DNA of 64,000 nt from Tetrapyrgos nigripes (taxonomy: Eukaryota; Basidiomycota; Agaricomycetes; Agaricales; Campanellaceae), in contig JAACJM010000010.1 of NCBI GenBank assembly GCA_013368315.1, forward strand, positions 682,001 to 746,000. Direction: 5' to 3'. Made by a program: the position numbers and the translations under genes. The notes beneath the pieces are model-generated. The model had not been told where the DNA came from. It saw only the letters and a program-made list of their open reading frames with translations, and did no database searches. Below are positions 21,492 through 34,114 of the stretch, one piece after another (positions within the stretch are counted from its first letter, which is position 1; each line of letters starts with the position of its first letter).

Positions 21492-24400
21492 TCAAGTAGA
21501 CCTATGGGCTCTCTTGGAAGGGGGCAGCACTGCTGCCTGGTCTCCCCAGCTCTTCCAGATGGAATCCATCACCCTAATAACATCTCTCACCATAATGACC
21601 CAATCTTTGCTCCCAATTGAGCTGTCTGGGTTCTCTTCAAAGTCAGGGTGTTTACAGAGCCACCACAAAAGGAACACGAGAACAGAGTACATCCCGTTGT
21701 TCCCTGGACATACTAGAGTTCCCCAGCCTTTGCCCACATCGAATCTCCACTTGGACTTGTCTTTCCACTCAGCCTGAGCATATCTTCCCTAACTCTCATC
21801 CAATCTTCTCCACTCAGGCTGTAAGGAGTTCCACCATTTCTTGAACAGGGGACAGAAATCAGGAAGTTCCAGACCCAGAGGAACCAGGTCTTTCCTATCA
21901 TTTTTGACCCAAATGGGGATATGAGGAGGTTGATGAGTGGTAGGGAGAGTTTTTGTGTTGCTCTGGAACTTGTAGGAGGACTCTAAGGCCATCAAGGAGT
22001 CCATGGCATCAGTCCAAAGTTCTCCAGATACATTGTTTTGCAGGTAGCCATACATCTTGGAGGCCCATGAGGGAAGAGGATGATGGTCATCAATTGAGAA
22101 GCGAGGTGTATGAGGAGTTGAAAGAGAATCAAAGGCTCTTTTGCTGGAAGAAGCAACAGCTCTATAGGTTAAATCAGTCGGACTTTTGCAAAATCGAAGG
22201 TTGACTGACAACATTCATGGATTCTGGGAGTCAGACCCTGACCCCACACTGAGAATATCAATGTTCTTTGTCACGTCCTCATCGATAGTAGGTGGGGTAC
22301 CAGTGGAAACCTTGGTGGCAGGGGTCTCAATGCTATAAGGTGGAGGATCAAGCTTTTGCAAAAGTAAAGGTTAATGGATATCACTCATGAATTCTGGACA
22401 TCAAGCCCTGACCCCTCACTGGGGATATGATTCCTTGGTAGTCCCTTGTTGGTCACAGGTGGGGTACCAGTGAAAGCCTTTGTGGTAGAGGCCACAAGTC
22501 TATAGGTTGGGGCAGTCAGACTTTTGCAAAAATGTAGGACAATGCACTCACTCTGTGTCGTCTCCCACACCCAAAGCAGTGTTAAGAATGACTGGCTCCT
22601 TTCCCACACCATTATCAGCAGCTATTGGCTCACCTGCTCCTGAGCTTTCCTCAGCAGGAACAGCAGGGAGTCTATAGGTTGGTGAACCAGTCAGGATAAA
22701 TTCTACTTACTCTGAGTCCTTTTGAGTGTCAGATGCTGAATCGACTTTGTACTACTCTTGATGCCTCCATCACTATCAGTCTCCAAATTTTGAGCCATGG
22801 TCTCACTGGAGAAAGGTTAGAACATTGCTCTTTAGCAAAAGTAGTGGATCTATCACTTACATTGGAGGGACAGATAGGATTTCATTTGGAGCAATAGAGG
22901 CTTTGGTCAGAACAGAAGCAGAATCGGTGGTCATTAACAGCAGTGAGGTTGGTTTATCGGGAGGAGGGATTGCACTTTTATTGGCCTCAGGCTTAGTGAC
23001 AGTAGCCTGAGGATGAGGTTTTGGAGGAAGACCTGCAGCCAGACCATGAGGACAGCGATTACTGCTAGTGTCCTCACCTGGGGTTTCAGCAGGAACAGAG
23101 ACCGCAGTTGCACCAGGGACAGCAGCATCCTCAATACCAGGACAGCTACAATAAAATATAAATATACTGCTTTTGCAAAAGCGAAGGTTTGCTTACAGCT
23201 TCTTGATGGCAGTAATCAACCTTTCAATTTTTCTGTCCAGCATGTCGGGCGACTCCATAACATTATCTGCAACATGTACTAGGCATTTGTACAGCGCCAT
23301 GGTGCTGAACTTGCCTTTTTTGACCAGCTTGGTGTCGTAATCATTTTGACTTTCTGATGCCTGCTTTTGAAAAAATGTGTCCAAGACAGGGTTCCAGTGC
23401 TCCTTCCAAGAGTCCTTATTGCTAAAAGACTGGGGCCATGGTCCCTCTTGATAACATGAGACTGCCAAATAATCCTGCTGTTTGCCCTCCTCAAGTGTCT
23501 CCGGCAAAAAGGGAATGAGAGTCCTGAGAGTGCTAAGCATCTTTGTGTCCCGTTTTGGTATGGGAAGGTCATTGGGGTCTTCAGCAGGAGTAGTGGGAGG
23601 AGCACCTGGACCAGGGTCAGCAGCAGGCAGATCACTGTTGACATCTTCCATCTTGACATCCTTGGGGACATTTAGAACCTTCTTGGCCTCCCATGCTTTA
23701 ATGGTGAGTGTCCTTTGTGATTGGCGGGTAGGTCTTCTCAGCTCAGCCTCGTTTGACATCTTCGACTTCTTGTGCTTCTTGGATGGTCCAGGCATGGAGT
23801 CCTTCAAACTTTGTACTGTGTCAGTGAGGCCTATCTTCTTGTCTACGGCCTGCATTCAGGCCTTGTTGTTCTCGATCATCAGCCTATGCTTGTTGAGCTT
23901 CTGAAGAGCTTGAAGCCTGAGCCGGTGGTCCCTAGTTGACATATCCTCCAGCTCTGCCTGCAACTCCTCAATGATGATATGACCCTTCTTCATCTTAGGA
24001 GTGGAAGGAGGAGCGGGCTCTATCTCCTTGTCCTCAGCCAGCTGATCCTCCTCATTCTCAGTAGGCTGTTCCTCCCAATCTTCCTCCTCCTCCTCTTCCT
24101 CCTCCTCCTTGTCACTGTCTTCAGCTTCCTCTTCCTCACTGTTCTTCCCTTTCCCCTTTCCCTTTGACAACTTCTTCCCTGGCTTCTTCTCCTTTCCTTT
24201 TGACGACTGCGTCTCTGTCTTCTTCTCCTTCTCTTTTCCCTTGGCCTTTGACTTTCCTTTTCCCTTTGCTGTCGCCTGTCCAGCCTTTGCAGGGGATTCA
24301 TGAGTGACCAACACATTGAGGTCAAGAGTTGGCTCCGAGGTATTCCCCGCTTTCTCCACCTGTTTATGATTGGGGGGACTTGCAGGCAAACCTGTCCATG

Positions 24401-26117
24401 CAGAAGGATACATTAGTAGGGACTTTAGCAAAAGTGACGATACTCACCCTGCTCTAACCTGAAGCATGACCTTGTGTATTTTGCAAACGGTTTTACATGC
24501 AGGTATTAGAACCCCACAGGGTCCCAATCATGGAAAGCCATTGGATTTGGCCCAGGTGTTTCCCCTACTTGAACACTGTCAAGAAGGAATTATTAGAATT
24601 TTTGAAAAAGTCATGGAACACAAATCACTTCTCACCTGCACATGAAGATATTGTCCTGGTTGCTGTCCTCCAAGTCCTCTCCCATTGTGAGCAAACTGAT
24701 TTTTGTTTTTGGAGGATCCTGTTCAGGGAGGCAGACATTACTTTCCGGCACCTGAATTACAGAAGGGGAAGTAATTAGGTTTAGGCTTTAGCAAAACCAC
24801 TGGATACACACCTGTCAACCACAGAATTGTCAACTTCTTGCAATCTCTTGTACTCCTTTTCAAGTTTTGCATGCTCCTGTTCCATTTCATCACGAATCTT
24901 CTTCTGGGTGTCCAGGTCCTCCTTTTTGAAAAGCTCTTTTGCGATGGTGACATGTTTGTTGAGTTTAAACCTCTCCCCATCTTTGGGTTGACCAAAACAT
25001 TCATTGTAGGCTGCATTGACCTTGGGTTTGTAATCCTTGTGTCACTCATAGAATTTGTAATCAATGGGTTTCTTGGGGGGACCACTGATGGCTTCATCAT
25101 TGAGGACACTCAATAGAATGTCTGTGTCTTTAGACCGTGTGCTGTTCTCCTTGGTAGGGCAAGTCAAGAACCATTGGCTGACTTTCTATGAAGAGTGTGA
25201 GAACAACCTTTGCAAAAGTGCCAGATAAACCTAACCTCATTAGAAGCTTCCCTAGCCAGCAAGATGTTCTCTTCGTCCATCCTGGGTATAGCTTTCCGCC
25301 TCTTCTTTTTCTCCTCTACCACAGGTTCCTTTTCCTTTTTCCCTTCCTTCTTCTTTGAGGCTTTCTGAGGCATCTTGGAAGCATTAAAGTTAGTGTCTCT
25401 GCAGCTATTGGAGGCTCCAGGATTGGCACTGGGATTGGCGCTGGGATTGGTGTTTGGATTGGTGTTGGGAATGACAGATAGGGGCGTCTCAGGTTGAATA
25501 GCCGCTGGTAGATCAGACACAGATGGACCAGACGCAGTTGGCCCAGACACGAGTGAGTCATCAATAGATGGGGTAACATGAGTGACTGCAGGCTCGGAGG
25601 AGGGAAGTCCTTTGGGTGTTATCAATGCGTCATTTTTGTTTGGAAACACGTTCACTGTGGACATAGATGCGTTGGGCATGACAGATGTGCTGGCTGCAAT
25701 AGACGTGTTGGCCGTGGTTGTGGGCATGCTGGCAGATGACTTGGCAGCACCAGCATCTGGCCTCGAAGCTGCGTGTTCATCATCAGGGTCTTCTTCATCT
25801 TCATCGTCTTCATCGTCCTCATCAGCTTCTAGGGCCTTGATTGCCTTCTTCCCTGCTTGATCAATATTGTGCCTGACCATAATCTCCTGCACCTCCCTTA
25901 ACTCTGTGCTCGTCAACATACGTGGGTAGTTGCTCTCATATTCTCTCCAAAATTCTGCCCAGAAGTCCCCATAGTTGCCAAAAGAGTCTTGGTACTGGGG
26001 GAAATGCAACTCAAGCAGCTCCAGGGGAGGGCCTAAAAAGTATCCTTTGTTCCCTTGTTTACTGGAAGTCTTTCTGAGTTTGTTTGTTTTCTGCTTCTTG
26101 TATCCCTTGCAGCCCAT
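21492..26117 (-). pseudogene. KDZ-element passenger gene, unknown function, ~10 exons
   Basis: Starts at ATG 26117 (MGCKGYKKQKTNK). Exon 1 (26117-25236) has KGYFLGPPLELLELHFPQYQ and FWAEFWREYESNYP, which resembles a large family of Agaricomycete hypothetical proteins. An acidic run, an NPNTNPSANP repeat and a basic tail follow. Exon 2 carries KELFKKEDLDTQKKIRDEME (coiled coil) and a TGA at 25042-25044. Later exons hold a KGKGKSKAKGKEKEKK-type basic block, a long Glu/Asp run (24.0-24.2 kb) and a globular C terminus (GWGTLVCPGNNGMYSVLVFL, 21.6-21.7 kb). Nearly every intron (about 50 nt) contains TTTTGCAAAA or TTTTGCTAAA. The C terminus has a homologue at 58,690-59,058 in the second KDZ copy. 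Divergent to the TET/JBP gene, so they may share a promoter region at 26.12-26.5 kb. Some exons (24.35-24.7 kb) show possible extra breaks. Confidence 0.6.
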
Positions 26118-27001
26118 AGTGTTTTGAGAAAGTCGAGGAGCAAAGCAAGAGTGGCGTGCATAGCACTGCATGTTGTTGTTTGGCAGCAGCATGGTCACGT
26201 GATTCTATGTTTGACTTGTGTTCAAGTTTCTTCATTTTCACTTCAAGGTTCCTGTCATGTGTGTGCATACCCAGTAAGCCCAATTCATTACCTGAAATTT
26301 CTGCTCCCCCCTTTACTTCCCTTATAACATTGTTTCCACTGCTCAAGTCTGCAAACAACCTGTAGCTCCCTCTGTGCGCAGTCCTGGAGCACTCTGTTGT
26401 GAGCATGGGTTGTAAGTGGGTCTCGAGTGTCGCCTCTTTCCCATCTGTTCCCTCCATCAATCACTTCTCTCAAGTTTTTTCGAGACATTAATATTCCTTT
26501 TATTTCTCACTAGGTGAACAGATGGAAAAAACAGTATGCCACCTCCTATCCACCTCTTTTGCTAAATTTGATACTGACTACTATGCAGACTCATTCAGGG
26601 AACATCTTTGCAGCCTGGACCTGTGATCTAATCACTGCTACAGGGTCTTTTAATCTTATGAGGGCTGTTGAAGAACTCCAAGAACCAAATCCTGGCACTC
26701 TTGATGCAGTGCAAGATCTCCCTGCTTTTAACTCAGTAGATGTAACTCCAATTCCGACTCCCAAGCAGTCTACTACACCTACTTATGACTCATTTGATGG
26801 CTCAAATGTTTCGACATCCTCTGGAGCATCAAAAGCAGTTCAAAAACAAAAGAGAAAGACAAGGAGAAGTAAAAGGAAACCAAAAATTTCTAGTGATCTA
26901 CCTCCTGAAACAGTGCAACCCCACCCAACCCATATCCAGAAGGCTTCCAACTGTAGGAGTCACCTTACCCAGGCAAAACATTGGTTGCTATGCTGTCCCA
27001 G

Positions 27002-27150
27002 GTGCACTTTTATTCGTGCACCCGTATTGACACAAGTTGACACCCGTATTTATTCATAAGTTGACACCCGTATTCACTCAAAAGATCAACACCCGTATTC
27101 ATTGAAAATTGGCACCCGTATTTATTCAAAAGTTGACACCCGGATTTTAA
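27002..27150 (+). repeat. left end: inverted repeat plus six CACCCGTATT subterminal repeats
   Basis: Boxes spaced every ~22-25 bp; the sixth is degenerate (CACCCGGATT). Mirrors 36,375-36,519. Probable transposase binding array. Confidence 0.9.
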
Positions 27151-27600
27151 TTTCATTTAATTTGCTGACATGATCTTCTGACGTGATCTCGGCTAATGAT
27201 CAGTCACAAGAGTTACTTGTCACGCGCATCTCATTCCGCCATCCCCAGACGTTTTGGCTTCTGGAAAGGGTGTTACTGTAAGTAAACTCGTTTGCATTTA
27301 AGTCTAAACTCAAGCCTAATATGTAGCAATTGTGTAGAAAATAATTCCTTGAATAGATGTCATAATAAACTTGATACCTACTGCTCGCAGCTCCCTGGTA
27401 GCGACCGCTAGTGTCCGCTACTAATTGGCTACTAACACCAGAGCTTATGATTAACACACCATATGGAGCGTCACGTATGTTATTAGACAAAGAAACATAT
27501 GAACGCAAAAATGAGCGGAGTATTAATTAGTAGTGGTATGTATAAAGGAGTGTGAAGAACTGGTGTGGCTGGGAAGCGTTGGATGGAAGGAAATGGAAAT

Positions 27601-28753
27601 TTAGGTAAGAGTCGTAGTGGTAGCTAATGTTTGATTAGGTGAAAACTCCTCTGGACACATATAAAGCGAACGAATAAAATCGACGATGGATACTGTAGCA
27701 GACGTGACAATCTGATCCTCAACGTTCAATGCTCCCCCATCCCGCCAAGCCTGAAGATAGGCAGACTTGCAGGAAGGTCTAAGCTCAGTAGACAGTGTTT
27801 GCTCTGCTAAATGGGTGATTTCATCGAGGGGAATGGGGTCATCGGGATCGATCAATCTCCTGCCTATCACACTCCACCATAACTCGGTCCAATAAGGCAC
27901 GCAAAGACGTTCATGTCGACCAGCAGAACAGTCAGGACTGGGAGCTACTGTGGGAATAGATTGAGCAATTCTAGCACGCTCACGGAGTATCCTGGCATGC
28001 GCAGCACCGATAATCCCAATTATTCTGCCTCCTAATCTGGACATATCATCACCACGAATCTGCTCTGGGCCGCCACGGATCAAAGCATGTAAGGCTGGAA
28101 TGAGCCAATCTTCATCGAGTATTGGCAAGGTAATGCTGAGAGCGACTTTGTCAAGGGGAGAGATAGGTGGGTCGGCTTCTTTGAGACGGTCGATAGCCCA
28201 TCGTGAGCAATCCGGCATTATGAACCACCGGGAAGCATGCAGAAGTTTGATGAGCATGTCGACAGTAAAGTGGGGAGGATTTGGAGGACTGAGCAGAGTT
28301 CAGTGTGATACATAACAATAGTAAAAAGAAAAGATAAGTAGAGGAAACACTCACAAGTGCCAAACCCACTCTAGAATGAGAGCAAATTGTACGGCAGTGA
28401 CACTGTCCAGAAAGATAGGCTCAAGAGTGGAAAAATCTGATGGTATGTCTACTAATCCCTGTGCTGAAGATGCCTTCTCCAGAAGTTTCTCGTAGTTCTT
28501 TGGATTGTGAAAGGAAGGCAGCTTCGAGAGTTCCACCAAGTCACTGACTAGTACTGAGTGCAAGCATAGTGGACTGACTGTGAATCGGAACAAGACATCT
28601 TCTGCCTGTAGGAGCGTGGAAGTTGAGAGGTTAAGCGGAAAATCAAGCAACAATTATGAGTACTACTAAACATACCCTGAAGACAACCATCCTTTCCTGA
28701 TCAGTCCAGTACCACTTCTCATGGTGCTTCCACTGTGTCGCACACCCAGCCAT
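27601..28753 (-). CDS. fungal BTB/POZ-domain protein, transposon cargo
   Basis: Three exons: 28753-28676, 28605-28355, 28288-27601, giving 338 codons in one frame (donors GTATGT and GTGAGT). The first exon has RMVVFR and the second EDVLFRFTVSPLCLHSVLVSD, a degenerate form of the fungal BTB core (usually VEDTLFRVHRSVL). The C-terminal half (LLHASRWFIMPDCSRWAIDR, then ALSITLPILDEDWLIPALHA) matches the helical region of Agaricomycete BTB proteins. BTB domains mediate dimerisation and often recruit cullin-3 ubiquitin ligases or chromatin factors; which applies here is unknown. It is divergent from the transposase, 175 bp apart, inside the transposon, so it is likely mobilised with it. Intact, no stops. 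Confidence 0.75.
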
Positions 28754-28861
28754 CGAAGAGAGAGGGAAGAAAGAGAAGAAAAGAGAGAATGGGGTTAATC
28801 AGGCCAGTTACTTACGAGTGTCCTTTAAGGCAATCTGATTTCTAATCTATAGAGCGTGTTG

Positions 28862-28868
28862 TATATAA
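28862..28868 (+). promoter_or_regulatory. TATA box of the cargo transposon's transposase
   Basis: TATATAA in the 175-bp divergent intergenic region, 61 bp before the ATG at 28929. Confidence 0.5.
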
Positions 28869-28928
28869 CCCCATGACTGTACAGGCCATTCCTTCACCTC
28901 ATTTCACCTCATTTCACTTCACTTCGAT

Positions 28929-31061
28929 ATGCCTGCAGATACAATTCCCAGTTTGCCGGCTTCCACTACACATGGACTTCTATCATGGCCTCCTAATGTC
29001 AAACATGCGTATACTGCTCTATCTGACATCTACTCTGCTGCGATCCAAGCACTCCAATCTGATTCGGAAACACATCGAATGACGTTCCATATGGAAGCCT
29101 TAGTACAGGATGCTTTCCCACTGCTGCTTGCATTTGATGATGGCATCGACAATTATCCCACACTTTCTCAATGGCTGGAGCAGACAGCAACTATGTATGC
29201 AGACTTGTTTGATGATTTTTGCGCGTTTGCAGAGCGTACAGGAGGAAGGTAACTGCCCTTTCAATCTAAAATCATTAACTGATCTGACTGATATGAGTTA
29301 GAGACTCAAATGTATCTCAGTTACATGCAGTTAATATCGAAAGATCAGGAAAACGAGGCCGCCCACGGAAGGTACCTATCTATGAAGTCCTCAAGGATGC
29401 ATTTGCATCTCATCGAGGCATCAGCCAATCAGAGATGGCTGATGTTCTTGGCATTCACCGCAACACCTTGTCGAGATATCTGAAGCAATACAATATCAAC
29501 TCCCACAAGTTCAGTAACATCAGTGATTCCGACCTTGACACCATAGTCCGGGACTTCCGTGTTCATCATCCGCAAGCTGGAGTTCGGTATCTCAGAAGCC
29601 ACCTTCGAAATAATCACAGTTTGCGGATCCAAAGGCTACGTGTCCAAGAATCCATTGACCGAGTTGACCCTCTTGGACAAGTACTTCGGCATTATACTGC
29701 TACTCGTCGACGCCAGTACAAGGTCTCACGACCAAATGCTTTGTGGCACATGGATGGACATCACAAGTTGATCAAATGGGGGATTGTTATTCATGGCATT
29801 ATTGATGGATTTTGTCGAACGGTGCGATAACTCTCAAAGGATCGTGATTCCCCACATACTCTTACACTAATAGGTTTCTTAGATTGTCGGACTTCGCGCT
29901 AGCACAAGTAACAGTGCCTCAACTGTTCTGGATGTATTTATCAAGGCAGTTGAGAGATATGATTTACCTTCCAGAGTGCGTGGGGACAGGGGTGGAGAGA
30001 ACAAGAAAGTCTCTGTCTACATGATCCTTAGGCATGGCCTTAATCGTGCCTCGTACATGTGGGGAAAGTAAGTTGTGACCTTATTCAAATTTCCGGAAAT
30101 TTCAAGTCCTTCAGATCTACTAGAAACAGCCGAATAGAGCGACTCTGGGTTGAAGTGGGGGTGCAATTCGCAAGACCATGGCGTGCGTTCTTTTTGCGCT
30201 TGGAGGAGAAGCACAGACTCGACATCCAGAAGCCGGCTCATCTTTGGCTCCTTCATTATCTATTCTTGGACGAAATTAACCAAGACTGCGAACAGTTCTC
30301 TCAGCTATGGAATGCACATCCTATTTCAGGAGAAGGTCATAACAAAAGCCCTAATGTGCGTAGAGCACATGTCCTCTTATCTTTTCCATATTTTGAACAT
30401 TTGTATAGGACATGCGATTTCTTGGCATGTATCAAGATGGTGTATATGATGACTGTGAGGGAGTTGATCCAACTGTGATTGAGAGGTTCTATGGTGCAGA
30501 TGATGAGTCAGACTTGGACACAGACTCAGACTCGGACACAGACTCAGACTCGGACGCAGACTCAGACAACTCGGACTCAGACTCAGACTCAGACTCAGAT
30601 GAGGAGGATTTGGAGTATAACTATGAGAGTAGTGACGAGGATGAGGCAGATGGAGATGATGAGTATTCATTCAGACACTTAGAAGGTTCGAAATTCTGTG
30701 CTCTCTTTGAATGACACACTCAAATTTTCCATCAGAACATGTAGCAGAAAGCATCCAATCGCAATTCAAGCATGCTGCGATCTCGGTGCCAAAGTATCCA
30801 GATCCTTTTTCTAACAAACAGCGTCATGACTTCACTGCTCTGTTAGAGGCTGTTGTGGGTGAGAACATCTTACCATATGGATATAACATACGAGATGATG
30901 AATGGGATGAACATGGTTATCCATCGGTGGAGATTCTGCGATCAGGACGTAGGGGTTCGAGGGAGCAACGAATTGCATTACCTGTAGATGACTGGCTTCC
31001 TCGTGCGCGACTGTGGGTTCAGTCCCTGGTGGCCATGAATGATGTTTTGGCAGCTGACTAG
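28929..31061 (+). CDS. integrase-like (rve-type) DDE transposase
   Basis: Six exons: 28929-29248, 29302-29821, 29883-30067, 30115-30355, 30409-30685, 30736-31061; 622 codons, no stops. An N-terminal helical domain of about 107 residues is followed by GKRGRPRKVP and a helix-turn-helix (RGISQSEMADVLGIHRNTLS). After RVDPLGQ comes an integrase core with the first Asp in LWHMDGHHKLIKWG, the second in SRVRGDRGGEN, and Glu in NSRIERLW, 34 residues after the second Asp. This matches a fungal/animal family usually annotated as integrase core domain proteins. The C terminus contains an Asp/Ser repeat (DSDSDTDSDSDADSD) and a conserved tail. Donors include GTGCGA, GTGCGT and GTTCGA. It is the only transposase candidate between the 27.0 and 36.5 kb ends and presumably mobilises the element. 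Confidence 0.88.
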
Positions 31062-31529
31062 CTTACTACCCCTGTTTGTAACTGTAGAGATGAACCGATG
31101 AGGCATTGAAGCAGAAGTTTTCAAAGAGATCACCTCAAAGGAGTGAATATTCCTGAGCTCGCAGTATCAGTACCTTCTTGGAATGTTCCAAATGAAACCT
31201 TCCTTTGGGGCATTTCATTTGGTGGTGGTTCCTTTAGTGAGCTTTCATTTGGTGGCATTGCTTTGCCACTAGCACATCAGATAGAATGTTCCATATGACA
31301 CTTCCTTACTTCATTCCAAAATTACACACAAGCAATGGTAGTTTGCAACTGCATAATAACGTCGTGAGGCAATGTCTCCAGAGCTAGCCCACAACCCAAC
31401 TTTTGTCGTTCATTGTTTCCTTAGTCAACATCTGTCGTTCCTTGGTTCCTTGGTCTCTTACAGTGAATTGCTGTCATCTCTGTCGTTCATTCCTGTTATA
31501 CTCCTTGTGCTTTCCATCTATCTGTCTCC

Positions 31530-32983
31530 ATGGGCTCTCGTAACAAAGGCAAAGGGAAGAAGCGCGCTCGTTCTCCCTCAGACTCAGAAGACGACTCCAG
31601 CTCCAGCTCAGGCAAAAAGTCCTTGGGCCGGGCACTGAAACGTATCCGTGCAAAACAGTCCAAGCCCAATTCTTCTTCCTCATCGAAACTATCCACTTCT
31701 TACCTCCAGGCAGCTGATAAGGAGGCCAACGCAGGTATGAGGAGGGTAGCCCAGAAGAAACCGAAGAGAGAAGAGGAGGTATCTGAGGGTAGTTCATCTG
31801 CAGTGCGTAACCAATGACCCTTCCGCTATATTTCATTTTGTTGACTATGTCTATGGATAGGACATTGCTGAAGCCTACAAAGCACCATGGCTCGCTGTCC
31901 TTCCTGAAGGAATCCAAGAACAAGAGGTGCGTTTAATCTTCTGTATTTAATGAAAAACCTCTTTCTCGTTCAGACTCTTCTGATTGTTGGATAATTCTAG
32001 ACTCCCCCATTTTTTATGCTGGAAGGTTGCGATATCAGAGGAAAAATCCAGTTCATGGACACCACCCTTGAACATCTCAGAGCATGTGGCCTTGCTGCTT
32101 ATAGATGCGAGGGATATGTGATCAACAAGGATGCAACCCCTGATGATGTGATGAATTTGCTTCTCGAGCATCTTCCCAGGCCTTTCCGATGGTGCCGTCT
32201 CAATAACACTGTATTCAACCCTTTCAACAGTAATATCCTGGAGGATACTGGCCCCAGATTTGTTCTCCCCGTCCACCTCTGCACTCGTGAAGGAAGACGC
32301 CTCACCCTTGCCCCTGGAGTGGAAGGCATATTTCCTACTGGTGAATATATCAGACGGATTTGCAAGTCGAAGTCAAAGGGCTCATGGATGAACAATGTCT
32401 TGGTCTTTGGTAAGTATTTACTCTTTTTTGTGTGTGATTATAAAGTTTTTATGCTTATATTCACAAATATAATCCTTAGCATCGTACAAGACTATTCCAC
32501 AAACTTATCTTACTGCCTGGAGCAAAGGTGAAGACCCTTCCCCTTTTCCACCTTCCCAGCCCCTCTTTTCCTCATACTCTTCGAACTCTTCAAACCAAGG
32601 ATCTGAAGATGAGGGTGGAGAGGATAGATCGCAGGAGGGACAGGTTTCAGAGGTAGCAGGTGTTAGTGATGAAGAAGATGCAGAGTATGATCGTGATCTT
32701 AAAGAGGTTCTTCGTCGGAGTCGGTTGGAGAACTCAAGGAAAACGAGATGTATGTTGGATAATTCATATTTTCATATATTGCTTCTGATCAGAATTTACA
32801 GCCATGTCTCGTGCAGGTGAAAGTTCTACTGCAGTCATCACCAGCAACGACGAAGATAATGTTCCTTCTCCTCCTCACCGCAGCCATCCATCTGCTCTTA
32901 TCACAGGGCTTACACAGAAGTTCTCTTCATCTCAGTCAAATGCATTCAATGGTGGTATGAAGACCTTCGTGTTTGGCAAATAG
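31530..32983 (+). CDS. unknown 399-residue protein, cargo of the 9.5 kb transposon
   Basis: Exons 31530-31802, 31861-31926, 32001-32409, 32480-32749, 32802-32983; the phases join to a single open frame. The N terminus is basic/Ser-rich (MGSRNKGKGKKRARSPSDSE), probably nuclear. The central globular part (HLRACGLAAYRCEGYVINKD; RWCRLNNTVFNPFNSNILED; PVHLCTREGRRLTLAPGVEG) has several Cys and Arg. The C-terminal part is acidic, then Ser/Pro-rich. I do not recognise the family. Lying just after the transposase on the same strand, it could assist transposition, or be passenger DNA. The first two donors are GTGCGT. Confidence 0.6.
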
Positions 32984-33184
32984 CACAGTTTCTTGATCTT
33001 ATGTCTCAATACACTATTGCACGGCCTCTTGTGTATATACTCTGGCGCAGGCATGTACATATCTACTACTACGTACCTTTTCTACAGTCCAGTTTAGATA
33101 CCAGATCAATGGAATTGATCATTTGTTGACTGGAACACTGGTTTGATATCAGCAAAGATGGCAAAGATGAATGACTTCTTAAGT

Positions 33185-33960
33185 AATTTTACTTCTTTCT
33201 TAGAGATGCTGTACGCATTTTGGATATCTTTGTACACAGCTTGAACAATGAGAATGCTGTTTCCAGAATGCTGATATTGCTTGCATAGAAATTTTACATC
33301 TTCACATCATTCTCAGAGATACTGTACATATTTTGGATCCCTTTCTTCACCTCTTAAACAATAGGAATGCTGTTTTCAGAATGCTGGACTGCATAGTAAT
33401 TTTACATTATTCTTAGAGATACTGTGAACATTTTGGGAACCTTTCTACACTACTTGAACAATGGGAATGCTGTCTCCAGAATGCTGATATTGTCTACTCA
33501 GCAATTTTACATCTTTCCTAGAGATCCTGTACACATTTTGAATACCTTTCTACACATGTTTAACAATGAGAATACTGTTTCCAGAATGCTGTTATTGCCT
33601 GCATAGTGATTTTATATCTTTCTCAGAGATACTGTCCACATTTTGAATATCTTTCTACACATCTTGAACAATGGGAATGCTGTTTCCAGAATGCTGATAT
33701 TGTCTGCATAGTAATTTTATATTGTTCTCAGAGATACTGTTAACATTTGTATACCTTTCTACACATCTTGAACAATGAGAATTATGTTTCCAGAATGCTG
33801 ATATTGCCTGCTCAGCAATTTTACATCTTTCTTAGAGATACTGTACACATTTTGGATATATTCCTACACATGTTAAACAATGAGAATACTGTTTCCAGAA
33901 TGCTGATATTGCCTGCATGGTAAATTTATCTTTCTTTTCTCAGAGATACTGAATGATTTT
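33185..33960. repeat. ~105-bp minisatellite, about seven units
   Basis: The unit core CAGAATGCTG recurs near 33,265, 33,376, 33,477, 33,580, 33,691, 33,791 and 33,897, with a preceding AGAGATACTGTACACATTTT block. Units differ by point changes and small indels. No gene overlaps it. Confidence 0.85.
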
Positions 33961-34114
33961 CATAGATATCTTGGGCTATTTCATACATATATTACAGATA
34001 ACCAGTATTATCACAGGGAATGTCTGGTTCTTCGAGATGCTCTCTCTGTTGTGATGGGTGAAGACGTGTCATGGTAATCTGACCTGCATGAATGTCAGTC
34101 AGGTTGAAAGCAAT

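Noticed and set aside
24020..24325. Arg-rich minus-strand frame
   Set aside because: Shadow of the Lys- and Glu-rich exon of the passenger gene in another frame.
30377..30670. Minus-strand His/Ser/Leu-rich frame
   Set aside because: Complement of the transposase Asp/Ser repeat region, no independent support.
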